DNA from: Dipteris shenzhenensis
Taxonomy: Eukaryota; Polypodiophyta; Polypodiopsida; Gleicheniales
Assembly: GCA_047967505.1 (NCBI GenBank)
Contig: CM106539.1
Length of the DNA stretch: 64,000 bases
Strand: one strand, 5' to 3'
The notes beneath the pieces are model-generated. The model did no database searches. It worked only from the letters and a program-made list of their open reading frames with translations, and was not told the DNA's origin. The position numbers and the translations under genes were made by a program. Positions 19,089 through 29,985 of the stretch are shown piece by piece; the first letter of the stretch is position 1, and every line of letters begins with the position of its first letter.

Positions 19089-21302
19089 GAAACCAGATAT
19101 TTCTCATTTGAAAATTTTTGGTTGCATTGCCTATGTCCATGTGCCAGATGAGTTGAGGTCCAAGTTGGATCCAAAAGCTGAGAAGTGCATCTTTATTGGT
19201 TATTCTTTGCAGCAGAAAGGGTATAGATGCTATAACCCTTCTACTCGTAAGTTTATAGTGAGCAGAGATGTTGTTTTTGATGAGATGAGCAGCTGGTATA
19301 AACCAATAAATGTGATGATTGATGTAGATGCACAAAATGGTAATGCTGCACAGAATTCACAGCAGCAATCACAAAATATCAGTGGACCTGCAGTGTCGTC
19401 TAGCAGTGGTTCACATACTTCGCCATGGACAGGTAGATTGAGATCAAGAGAATCTCCTCAAAGCAATGCAGAGAGTGGTATGCAGGTATCACGAAAAGGA
19501 AAAGAGGAGGTAGATCAGCCCATGTTTGATGTGAATGCAGGTCACTCTTGTGTGGATGGTGAATCCAGTGGCTCAGAACAGAGCATTGATGATGAGTTGG
19601 GTATTCCTTCTGTTGTTACACCTGGAGTAAGGAAGACCAAAGATGTTTTGAGAGCACCTGGAAATGAGCCTATTTTGCGCAGGACTACCAGGGTTAGGTA
19701 TCTTGTGGATAGGCTGAAATATGATGGATTTACAGCCATTCACTATGCCTATATGGTCAAAGTGATACAGGAACCAGAACCCACTTCTTTTGAGCAAGCC
19801 ATGGGAAATGAAAAATGGGAGAAAGCCATGGATGAAGAAATGGATGCCGTGGATGCAAATGCTACATGGGAATTGGTGCCTTTGCCTAAAGACAAGAATG
19901 CAATTAGCTGTAAGTGGGTTTATAAGATCAAGCACAATGCAGATGATTCTATGAATAGATACAAGGCAAGATTAGTTGTCAAGGGGTATGCACAGACATA
20001 TGGCATTGATTATGAAGAAACTTTCAGCCCGGTTGCAAGGATGGCAACCGTAAGAGCAGCCATTGCTATGGCTACATCAAAGGGATGGTCTTTACATCAG
20101 ATGGATGTAAAGAATGCCTTCTTGCATGGTGATTTGCAAGAAGAGGTCTTCATGGAGCAGCCAGCAGGTTATGTTCATGCTATTCATCTTGAGTTTGTTT
20201 GCAGGTTGAAGAAAGCCTTGTATGGCTTGAAGCAAGCACCTAGAGCATGGTCTGACAAGATAAGACAGTATCTTGTCACTATTGGCTTTCAGATTTCCAA
20301 GGCAGATTTCTCACTCTATGTGAGAAAAACAGAGAAAGAAATTATGCTGCTTGTCATTTATGTTGATGATTTGATCATCATAGGTGATAGTGATGAAGAT
20401 ATCCTTCATGTGAAAATGCTATTGAGGCAAAAGTTTGAGATGAAGGATTTGGGAGAGCTGCGTTATTTCTTGGGCATTGAGGTGATTAGATCACCAAGTG
20501 GGATACAGTTCTTGCAGAGGCAGTATGGATTGGACATGCTATCCAAATATGGGATGACAGGCTGTAAGCCTATTTCAGTTCCTTTGGAGCAGAATGTGAA
20601 GCTGAGCGCAGATGCAGGTGAGCTTCTGAAAGACCCTACTATGTACAGACGCATAGTAGGAAGTTTGATTTACATGACTATTACCAGGCCAGATTTGAGC
20701 TATGCTGTTGGGTTGGTAAGTCAGTTTATGTAGGCTCCAAGGAAACCGCCTTTGGATGCGGCTAGATGCATACTCAGGTATGTGAAGTCCACATTGCAGT
20801 ATGGACTATTTTATGAGGCTGGGGTTCAGATACAGTTGCATGGATACACTGATGCTGATTGGGCTAGTAGTATTTCTGATAGACGATCTTTCAGTGGATA
20901 TGTGTTCTCTTTTGGTAGTGCTGCAGTCACTTGGAGCAGCAAGAAACAGCCTACAGTTGCCTTGTCGAGCACAGAGGCTGAGTACAAGGGTGCAGCAATG
21001 GCTGCATGTGAGGTAGCTTGGTTGCATAAGCTACTCTATGATATGCATCAGTCTACAGATGGGCCAATTGTCATTTATTGTGACAACATGTGCAGTATAC
21101 ACTTGGCAAAGAACCCAGTCTTTCATGCTAGAACAAAGCACATTGAGGTGCATTATCACTATGTGCGGGAGAAAGTGTTACTAGGTCTTATTGATCTAGT
21201 TATGTTAGCACAGAGGATCAGGTAGCTGACATCTTCACAAAAGCATTGGGCACAGAGAAGCTGCGCAAGTTCAGAGACCTACTTGGTGTGCAAGAATTGG
21301 GA
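19030..21302 (+). pseudogene. Copia-2 right copy: integrase tail, RT and RNase H
   Basis: Integrase C-terminus (FGCIAYVHVPDELRSKLDPK), a Ser/Gln-rich linker, RT with WVYKIKHNADDS, KARLVVKGYAQ and catalytic VIYVDDLIIIG near 20355-20395, then Copia RNase H (YTDADWA, STEAEY, YCDNMCSIHLA, HARTKHIE). The RT-RNaseH reading is stopped by TAG at 20731, where the family consensus has Gln (CAG) in FMQ.P. A missing base near 21200 shifts the last ~100 bp. Only two lesions over 1.7 kb make this the best-preserved pol of the window after Copia-3a. Confidence 0.9.
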
Positions 21303-21319
21303 TTGAGCTCGAGGGGGAG

Positions 21320-21667
21320 TGTTGAGATATCGAGCTCGCGATATGCCAGGGTGACTATTGTGCATTTATGTCACCGACTTGTTAGCTGGAGATGCGGTTG
21401 CTACACCGCCCACGAATAATAGCTGGATGACAGCTACCCTTATCTACTCTAGTTTGTGGCTCAGTTAGTATGCCACCTTAGTTAGTTGAGTTTGGTTTGA
21501 GACCCACATATAGGGTTCTTCTATTTTCTTTGTATGTGAGTTCTTTTGGCTTTCACAACTAAGAAGAGGATTACTATTTTCAGCCTCCACCTTTGTGTGT
21601 ATTCCCCCATTGTGCATGTGAGAAAGCCGCAGGTGAGACTCCTTCCCTCTCTCCCACTATCTTCACA
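21320..21667 (+). repeat. Copia-2 right LTR
   Basis: Starts TGTTGAGATATCGAGCTCGC after polypurine tract GAGGGGGAG (21311-21319) and ends CTATCTTCACA. Followed by GCTCC, the target-site duplication shared with 13036-13040. Confidence 0.93.
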
Positions 21668-22404
21668 GCTCCCCCATCAACACACACACTTTTGACATGG
21701 CAATTATCTATGATGACTACTATATGTGGGTGCCAATCAATTTCTTTAGAGATAGAAGAGACCTCTCATACCTTTACATTTTTCTTGCTCCTCCTTGTTG
21801 AGAGCCCTTGCTACAGCTCACATCTCACCTTAGGGCTTAATGCTATTAGTTGAGGGAGTGCGATGCTCAAAGACCAATGAGCAAGGTCTTGAACGACCAA
21901 ATAGTCCTCTTGCCCTGAGCCGATGGGGAAATTGGAGGGCAATCACTTACTCCTGTGAGATCTTTTAGTCTTCTCTGTTGGTGGGTCTACCATCTTAGCA
22001 TCTAAGGGCTCTGAGAAGGATACCTTCATCCTGGGGTGGCCCAGTCCATGGTTTGGAGACGGGTCCGAGGTGGTACGACTTCTTTTCCCAAGGTCAAGGA
22101 TCTCTACATTAGAATCCTCAGTGCCTAATTCACTTAGAAGATTCACCCTTAGAATATTGGGACATTCCATGTGATAATGACCCTTCTGGTGGCAATCGTA
22201 GCACACAATATTGGCACGTTCTCTTGGAGGGCAATTGTATTGATTTTTGATAACCACCATCTCAACCTAAAGATCATTCAGGGCCTTGGCTAGGTCATCG
22301 ACGTTGAGTTCTTTAGTAGGAGGGGCCGGGGGAGTAGGAAGGAGAGGGGCTTGTGGGCGAGGCTGGGGAAATCTTCCAAGCGGAGGTTGAGGATATACTC
22401 CTTG
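21668..22404 (-). pseudogene. Gypsy-1 gag C-terminus with zinc knuckle
   Basis: On the minus strand, Pro-rich sequence (PQPPLGRFPQPRPQAPLLP) is followed by ELNVDDLAKALNDL, then zinc knuckle C-YD-C-HQKG-H-YHME-C (about 22140-22210) and a Ser/Pro-rich tail. A stop lies between the two blocks near 22265. This is the continuation of 28310-29029 across the Copia-3a insertion; the CCTTG duplication marks the junction. From 21943 down to 21668 the frame is stop-ridden. Confidence 0.78.
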
Positions 22405-22575
22405 TGAGAGTGCTCTCAACGGAAGCAAGAATGGAAGAGGGAGAGAGAGAGACAGAGTGCCACACAAGTTTTGGTGGGTGCAGAACCACCCTAATCTTCT
22501 TTTTCATTCATTTATATATGTATTTGAGTATTATACATAACCAGGCTTAAGGCACAGTGACCTTTAGCCCCCACA
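22405..22575 (-). repeat. Copia-3a 3' LTR
   Basis: On the plus strand it runs from TGAGAGTGCTCTCAACGG to TTAGCCCCCACA. AACCTCCCACTT beyond it is the polypurine tract on the coding strand (AAGTGGGAGGTT). The inner GAGAGTGCTCTC is a 12-bp palindrome at the LTR end. Confidence 0.93.
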
Positions 22576-22628
22576 ACCTCCCACTTAAAGGACAATGTGC
22601 CTTTAAGGGAGAACAACCAGTGAACATA

Positions 22629-25345
22629 CTATCTAATGCCCATCAATACACGACAATACTCAAACCGCTGACTAGGTAGACTCTTCGTCAGCATATCTGC
22701 AGGGTTATCATCTGTATGAACCTTGACAAGCTCTATGCGCTTGTCCTCAAGTACCTCCCTGATGAAATGGTACCTGACCTCAATGTGTTTGGTCTTTGCA
22801 TGAAAGATCGGATTCCGTGCTAGCTGAATAGCACTCATAGAATCACTATATGCAATGTCGGTACACCTGTATGAATCCCCAAATCTCCCACTAGCCGATC
22901 AAGCCATATAGCCTCCTTGCAACCCTCTGTGGCTGCAACACATACTCAGCCTCTGTAGTAGACAAAGAAACACACTTCTATATGTGAGACATCCACGACA
23001 CTGCACCACCTGCAAAGGTGAACACATAACCAGAAGTGGATCTCCTACTATCCACATGCCCTGCATAGTCTGAAATCTGTGTACCCAAGTACACGCATGT
23101 CTCCTTTACCAAAGAAAATGCACATCTCCTTGGTACCCTTCATGTACCTCATGATGCACTTGACTGCCTCCCAATGCCTCTTTCCTGGATTAGCCATATA
23201 CCGGCTAACAACTCCCACTGCAAATGCAATGTCTGGTCTAGTAGCTATCATAGCATACATAAGACTCCCAACCGCTGATGCATAAGGAACCTTGGCCATC
23301 ATGGCCCTCTCCTCATCTGATTTGGGACTATCTATATCACTCAGTTTCACATATGGAGGCAATGGAGTACTCACTGCCTTCCCCCCCTCCATATTGAAAT
23401 GCTGCAATACTTTTGTAACATACTCTTTTTGTGAAAGCCAAAGGAGTTTTCTACTCCCATCACGCGTGATGCGCATACCAAGAATATGACCTACAAATCC
23501 CAAATCCTTCATATCAAAGGCCTCATGCAACTTGGCCTTTAATGCATCTAGCTCATAAGTATTCTTGCTAGCCAATAGCATATCATCCACATATAGTGCT
23601 AAGATTATCAAGCTATTATCCTTAGCTCTTTTAGTGTAGAGGTAGTGATCGATTTCACTCCTTCTAAAATCCTGGGACCGAATGAAAGCATCAAACTTCT
23701 GATACCATTCTCTAGGCACTTGTTTAAGACCATAGATACTCTTCTTTAGCTTGCAAACTAAATGCTCTTTGCCCTTTTCTTCAAAGCGTTCCGACTGCAC
23801 CATGTAAATTTCCTCATGCAAATGCCCATGCAAGAAAGCTGTCTTGACATCCATCTGCATAATCTTCATATCCTCTGATGCCACTAGTCCAAGCATGCAT
23901 CTAAGTGTGGTCATCTTCACAATCGGAGAGAATATCTCATCAAAGTCCACACCCTTCTCTTGCTTGAACCCTTTAGCAACCAAACGGGCCTTGTACCTAG
24001 GCACGTCATCACCTGTGACCTTCATTTTGTAGACCCATTTACATGGCAATGCTTTCTTTCCATGTGGCAAAGAAACCAAGTCCCAAGTCTTATTCTTCAT
24101 AAGTGAACTCATCTCTGATTGCATAGCATACTCCCACTTGCGTTGATCCTCACGCATCATAGCCTCTCTATAGCAAGAAGGCTCCCCGCAATTAGTAAGC
24201 ATCACATAGTCTACCCCTAGAACAAACCTATCAGGCAGTCTAGACACTCTAGATGATCTTCTCAAGGGCATTTCAGCTTGCTGTCCCATTTGCATATCAG
24301 CCACATTTGGCTCATCATTTCCAGCAATAGATGATCCATCATCTACCCTTGATTGTATACCTGTGGGAGTACTTGATGGTACCATTTCTTGCACATTTGG
24401 TGCATGGACAGCTTGCTGTCTATCAACATATGCAAGTGGATTCACATCCTGGAAAGTGATTCTCCTCATTTCCACATCCCTCATGGGTGCCTTATGCATC
24501 TTCTTCTCATTGAAGACCACATCATGGCTGCGTATGATCTTCTTTGCTTCTGGATCCCAGAGACAATAGCCCATCTCTCCACTTTCGCCATAACCCTGAA
24601 AGATGCATTTCCTAGACTTAGGATCTAGCTTCTTTCGAAGCTCTTTTGGCACATGTGCATATGCCTCACACCCAAATATATGCAAATGAGAGTAAGAGGG
24701 CTTCTTGCCACTCCATGCCTCTTCAGGAATACCACCATCCAAACTCTTACTAGGTGATCTATTGATCACATGCTCTACAGTCTTCATTGCCTCAGCCCAA
24801 AAACCACCAGAAAGACTTGCATTGGAAAGCATGCATTGCAACCTTTCTTGAATGGTACGATTCATCTTTTCTGCAACTGGATTTTGCTCTGGAGTATGAG
24901 GGGATGTGAGCTCCCTCTTAATCCCACGTGTATCACAGAAATGCTGAAAGTCATGAGAGAGATACTCTCCACCATTGTTAGTCCGTAGGCATTTAAGCAT
25001 TCTACCTGACTGATTCTCAACCAAGGCTAGCCATTTTTGAAATACCTGGAACACATCACTCTTCTGAGCTATAGCATAAGCCCACACTTTCCTAGTTGCA
25101 TCATCAATGAATGTCACATAGTATTCAGCCCCGCCTAATGACCATGTAGGCATGGGACCACATACATCTAAATGCACCAAATCAAGCATTGCAAACTCTT
25201 TCTTTCCCCTTCTTTTATGGGCTGATTTAGTTTGCTTCCCATAGAGACAATGCTCACAAAATTCAAAATCAGAGAAATTCAAATGCGGTACATAACCCAA
25301 ACGGCATAAGAGTTTCATTCCATTCTGGCTCATGTGCCCCAACCT
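22629..25345 (-). pseudogene. Copia-3a integrase, RT and RNase H
   Basis: A 764-codon open stretch (23048-25342) plus an RNase H tail after a frameshift (22629-22838). Integrase: zinc-finger CEHCLYGKQ, first Asp LVHLDVCGP, then CLRTNNGGEY, where the family and Copia-3b have TDNGGEY, so the second catalytic Asp is Asn; Glu is in NPVAEKMNRT. RT: KWVYKMKVTGDD, KARLVAKGFKQ and LYVDDMLLA near 23580. RNase H: LGYTDF, then a frameshift near 23050 and SAIQLARNPIFHAKTKHIEV. The frame is long but integrase is predicted inactive. Confidence 0.9.
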
Positions 25346-25752
25346 GCAATGCCATAAAAAGTGCTTGGCTGCTCGGTTATTGCAACAACATGATCAAATA
25401 CCCCTGATACATGTAAGGGATACAAAGTCCCACACTTGGCACCCCTGGCCAAAAGCATAGAGCCCTTTTGAATTTTCCAACTCTGAAAGCCAAAAGTGGT
25501 GTGAAAACTAGCATCATCTAGCTGACCCACTGAAATAAGACTCTTGGTCAGCTTAGGCACATGTCTCACATATTTCAAAATAAATGCAGACCCATTTGCA
25601 AAAGAAAACTTCATGTCACCTACTCCCACTATGTCACATGCATAGTCATTTCCAAGATGCACACAACCTGTCTTTCCACTGTCATAAGTGGAGAACCATT
25701 CCTTATGGGGAGTAACATGGAATGAAGCATCGAAATCCAAAATCCAATCCTA
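25330..25752 (-). pseudogene. Copia-3a protease region
   Basis: The frame opens with ILDFDASFHVTPHKEWF. The Copia protease active site D-[ST]-G-[AS]-S reads D-F-D-A-S here and D-F-G-A-S in Copia-3b, so both copies lack the Ser/Thr and this one also lacks Gly. VRHVPKLTKSLISVGQLD follows, the L.VP.L..NL.S...L block. A TAG at 25750-25752 separates it from gag. Frame shifts again at about 25340 where integrase begins. Confidence 0.8.
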
Positions 25753-26698
25753 GGAATATGCATCATCTGAAGTGGTAAGCAACTCTGCAGATAAACTAGA
25801 CATGAAGAGAACATCATTGTCACTATCATGTGTGACTGCATTGATCTCCTCGATCTTCACTTTTCCTTTGTCCTCCCTTGGACTCTCTTCCTTTTGATTT
25901 GCACCCCAATTCGCATTCTTTTTCTTATCCTTTTGCTCTCTTTTCAGCTTGTAGCAATCCTTTTTCATATGGCCCTTCTTGCCACAATGGTAACACTCAA
26001 TGTTCTGTGCCCTGGATTTGCTACATGACTTCCCTCTTTCTTGGGACTTCCCCTTGAACTGTGATCTGTCCCTTTGCACATTTAAGGCTGCAATCCTACT
26101 TGTTGCCATCCATAGACTTCCGTCCAATCTCCTCGGCCAACAAGCTACCCACAACATCATCAAATTTCAGTACTCCACCAGGTGCAGAGTTACTGACAGC
26201 TGTATGGAAGGTATCCCATGAGGAAGGCAATGAACATAAGAGAAATATTGCCTTAGTCTCCGCATCAAAATTCATTTTCTGAGCCTGAAGCTGGCTGAAA
26301 ATAATATTGAATTCATTCAAATGAGAAGCAATGGAGACCCCTTCCTTCATCTGCAGCTTAAACAACCTCTTCATGAGGTAAACTTTATTAGAGGCAGTTT
26401 CCTTCTCATAAGTGGCACACAGTTTCTTCCACAAATCTTCCGTAGTCTGCTCATTTACTACTGTGAAATAAACTGACTCTGCAAGATGAAGTCTAATAGT
26501 AGACTTTGCTAATGCATCCAACTCATTCCAATCATCCTCAGACATATCCACAAGTTTAGCTTCAATACCTGCCAAGGGTTTAATTTGCTTCTTTTGAATA
26601 AGCACATCCCTTATTTGTTCTTTCCACAAAGAAAAGTTTGTCCCATCAAACTTTTTAATGCTAAAAAACTCCTTTTCAGACATGGAAGAGGATGCCAT
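25750..26698 (-). pseudogene. Copia-3a gag
   Basis: Begins at ATG 26696-26698 (MASSSMSEKEFFSIKKFDGT). UBN2/gag-type helical domain with FSLWKEQIRDVL, EDLWKKLCATYE and FLLCSLPSSWDTF. A frameshift near 26100-26160 leads into the basic region and zinc knuckle C-YH-C-GKKG-H-MKKD-C. The frame ends at the TAG at 25752. It keeps about 250 bp of gag that Copia-3b has deleted. Confidence 0.87.
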
Positions 26699-28133
26699 GA
26701 TGCAAATGAAACAAAATCCCAAATGCTAGTGCCTGCAAGAGAGAATCACACCAAATACCAGGTGCACCCAAATGTGTATGCCACAATAGAGTTAAATATC
26801 ACCAAAACTCAAAGCTCAAAGCATCAAAAGATGCATCTGACTCGTGCATAGACTATGCATCCATATGAGCAAATCTAGCCCAAAAGAAAATGCCAATAAG
26901 TGCCAAATGACTCAAGCATAAACACCGTCCACTAGCATATGCATCAATAATATCTCATCCAAGAGAGCATAGCACTATCAGTGCATCACCTGCAATGTGT
27001 CAAAGCTGTCCCTCAGCATAAAATAGCATCCATGTGCAAAACATCCATAAAAAATAGCATCCCACAAGGCAATTTGGCCTATCAGTGCATCCAACAAGGA
27101 CCGCAATGCATCCGAATGGCTTATAAATCATCCACTGCAACCCAATGCATACCACGAATGAGCGCACACTGCTCAAACTGCAACCAGAGTGACTGCATAA
27201 GGTATGCTCAAGAAATCATAGTCCCACGGTAATGAGCACTACTGAAAATAGAACCTAAGATGCCTCAAAACATGGGCGCCATTGCATAATCGGACTCAGC
27301 AAGAAAATTTGCAAATATCTCTCTTCTGCCAGAACTCCAAAATCCCAATCGATGAGTGAGAAATGGGAGTCAACACTTATCCACTGCCATGTGGCATAAA
27401 TCTAAGGTTTCAAAACCTTAGAATGAAAAATGCATAACAGAGAGATGAAATCGAATACACAGAGATCTATAACTCTGAAAATCCTTCACCGAATCGCACA
27501 AGAACTGACAGGTAGGGGTTTTTAGGCGTCCGGAACGCAATGGGACAGATGGTTTTGGAAATCGTGGACTCAATCACTAGGTCCAACACACGGACTGAAA
27601 AACGTTTTTGGAAACAGAGCTGTTTGTAAACTCCACCGGAGTGCGAACGATGAGCAACATAGAAGTTTTAGGACTCTTGAGTCCACCGGAACTGACAGAT
27701 CTGCAAATGGTTACTCCAAACTTGAGTTCCAACACCCGGGCAAAAAACGCAGGAACTGACACAATGAGTCAGAAATCCAATGAAATGACCCCAAATTTAA
27801 GAATAAAGGTGTTTCCAAGCTCCTGAAGTGAAGTGGATACCAAAAGCAAGCAATAGTTGCCTCTATAAGTCAATATGGAGTCTCTGTCTCGTCGAACAGA
27901 ACAGGGAAAAGCTCAAAAACGATTTTTTCTTTCAAACCACTTAACAGGCCCTCAAAACCACTTCGCAAAGCCAAAGTGACTTTTCCAAAGGTTTCTCCAA
28001 GGTCTCTGCATGCTCGGATGCAAGTAAAGTCACCCACAAAGCTTCCCACAGAGCTTCTCCTTCCTCCCACAGAGCTGTTGAGCTTCCAGCATTCACGCAT
28101 GCTCAGCTAGATCACTCGGGCTTTGATACCAGT
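26699..28133 (-). other. Copia-3a leader with primer binding site
   Basis: A long untranslated leader without supported genes. Next to the LTR, GGCTTTGATACCA on the plus strand (28119-28131) is primer site TGGTATCAAAGCC on the coding strand, a Met-tRNA type. The leader is closely matched by 43020-44457 of Copia-3b, including GTTCCGGACGCC and the ATGCATATG-rich stretch, so it is a conserved family feature. Confidence 0.85.
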
Positions 28134-28304
28134 TGAGAGTGCTCTCAATGGAAGCAAGAATGGAAGAGGGAGAGACAGAGACAAAGAGCCACACAAGTTT
28201 TGGTGGGTGCAGAACCACCCTAATCTTCTTTTTCATTCATTTATATATGTGTTTGAGTATTATACATAACCGGGTTTAAGGCATAGTGACTTTTAACAAC
28301 CACA
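28134..28304 (-). repeat. Copia-3a 5' LTR
   Basis: On the plus strand from TGAGAGTGCTCTCAATGG to TAACAACCACA, 171 bp, followed by CCTTG. Differs from the 3' LTR mainly by transitions. Confidence 0.93.
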
Positions 28305-29029
28305 CCTTGTTGAGGGTAAGCATCTAAGGGAGGACCATACATTTGAGGTGGAGGCAGTGGATACATCCCTGATGAGGGGTGGGGGTATGCCCCTGAGTTA
28401 CACCCCCCAGGTTGTTGTTGCAAGAATTGAGGGGGTTATAGAGGGATAATCATCTTTTTTGAAGTGGGGTCAGACTGAACTTTATCAAACTTTTGAGCAA
28501 TCTCATGTGCTAGCACCATAGTTTCTAGATTCTCCCATTTAAGCTTGAGGTGGAACTTGTCACTTGCTCCTGCTACAAGGTAGCCCAGGACATGCTGATT
28601 CATTCCAGCTCAAAATTTGGCATTGTCCTCCTATGTGGCAATTAAAGAGTCCAAGAGCACGGCCGCTCGATCCACATATCGATGCGTCGTCTCACCTTTT
28701 GACTACTTCAAGTTTTCCACCTACAGGTACACATTCTTTGGCTCCTCTTCTTTGTTGAAATACTCAATCATCACTGCTATTAACCTTGGCTAGCTTTGGC
28801 AGATGTCGTCGGCCTGCTTCTCATACCATACTTGAGCCAAACCCTCTAGAAATATGGGAAGAACCAACAGCCATCTATCTTCAGTAAGAAAGTTGAGAGA
28901 AACAAAACAGCACTTGAAGGCCACGAGACACTCATTTGAATTTTCTTCAACCCATCCACAAAACATGATAATGTCAGCCATGCTTGGAAAATGGAAAAGA
29001 GAGACAAAATGAGGCTTATCTATGGGCAA
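28305..29029 (-). pseudogene. Gypsy-1 gag N-terminal and middle part
   Basis: Contains the Ty3 capsid block: KIDGCWF-like segment, then LPIFLEGLAQVWYEKQ (the L...L.G.A..W...L block of retrotrans_gag), with a further frame downstream to SGMYPLPPPQMYGPPLDAYP and the Pro-rich spacer. Several frame changes between 28790 and 28430. It ends at CCTTG, where Copia-3a entered. Confidence 0.72.
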
Positions 29030-29479
29030 ACAATGGAAAGAGGTAGCTTGAACTAAAAATCAAGTGAAGATACATCCACAAAGCACACATAGGTAGGGTA
29101 GGGTGTGACTGGTGTATGGTGAAATACTACGCAGGAAGAATCTTCAGCATAGAATAGCTCATAGACAATCTTAAAAGGACCAACCCTCATGATATCGCAT
29201 CCATCTTTACAAGCAAGCCTTAGAGACATGGCACTGCATGAGGTTGTTCATCAAGGCAAACAAGAATGCCATGACAAATGTCAACAGTTGGAGAGCTTGC
29301 ACATCACCTTCAGCTTCTTCCAATTCTTGTAATTGCCATGCTATTTCTTCAAGGGGTGTGCAGTCTGGCATCCTTCTTTTGAGCAATGTCCTTGAGGACC
29401 TTTTTTATGATCTTCTAAAGTCGGTAAACTCGTATCAAATATACCCAACACTTAGTTTCATGATGACCACAACCTTTGC

Positions 29480-29985
29480 ATTCCTTACAAATGATCACCC
29501 TCCTTCGTGTCTTGCGGCTTTGTTGGCATGGTGCTTCCACTCGCATCATGCATGGTTGAAGTACAAGCTTCACGTGCCAAAAAATCAGCAACTATATTTT
29601 GAGCTCAGGGGATATGCTGAATTTTCACCTCTTCAAAGTGTTGGCAAAGTTCCAATGCTTGTTGATGTCATGGAACCAAGCCTTCGCTCCGCACCTTCCA
29701 CCTTCCACTAACTTGTTCACACATGAATTGAGAATCTCCTTGCACCTCAAGTTGTTTGATGTGATGCTCTTGTGCCTTTTGTAGCCCAAAAATGAGTGCC
29801 GAGTACTTAGCTTGGTTGCAAGTACTCGCAGGTGCAGACTTGCTATAACAATACACCTCACCCACCGGTGAAGTGAGCTTCACACCCACACCAGCAGCCT
29901 TGGTCAAAGATTTGTATGCTCCATCAAATTGAAGTAGCCAAGATGTCATCACACCAAGACCAAAATCTGAACATCCCAAGTTTCT
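29480..29985 (-). pseudogene. Plant-type RNase H domain upstream of Gypsy-1 gag
   Basis: Minus-strand frame 29668-29979 reads SWLLQFDGAYKSLTKAAGVG, then ASTCNQAKYSALIFGLQKAQ and QLEVQGDSQFMCEQV. In another frame HFEEVKIQHIP and an N-x-x-A-D-F-L-A block follow. This is a near-complete RVT_3/aRNH-type RNase H with catalytic Asp in FDGA, Glu replaced by Lys in AKYSAL (usually AEY.AL), and Asp in GDS. It lies between the 5' LTR and gag, not beside RT, and Gypsy-1 already has its own RNase H at 11136-11612. Confidence 0.72.

Larger units (their letters stand above)
13041..21667 (+). mobile_element. Copia-2, three-LTR tandem array
   Basis: The order is LTR (13041-13402), truncated internal region (13403-15640), foreign segment (15641-16265), LTR (16266-16617), complete-length internal region (16618-21319) and LTR (21320-21667). 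The pentamer GCTCC flanks only the outermost LTRs (13036-13040 and 21668-21672). The middle LTR is preceded by TGCAC and has no polypurine tract. The array therefore occupies one insertion site, formed by recombination between copies or by aberrant reverse transcription. It lies in Gypsy-1 between gag and protease. Confidence 0.85.
22405..28304 (-). mobile_element. Copia-3a, complete-length Copia with 171-bp LTRs
   Basis: A 5900-bp element flanked by CCTTG on both sides (22400-22404 and 28305-28309). Minus-strand order: LTR 28134-28304, primer site 28119-28131, ~1.4-kb leader, gag, protease, integrase, RT, RNase H, polypurine tract, LTR 22405-22575. The LTRs differ at about a dozen of 171 positions, so it is older than its relative Copia-3b at 42849-48390. 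Inserted in Gypsy-1 gag. Confidence 0.92.

Noticed and set aside
16266-21667. Copia-2 right half as an independent insertion into the left half
   Set aside because: The bases next to the middle LTR (TGCAC) do not match those after the right LTR (GCTCC); only the outermost pair matches.
23079-24988. Several plus-strand frames of 60-80 codons across Copia-3a
   Set aside because: Antisense shadows of the integrase-RT frame; no independent motif.
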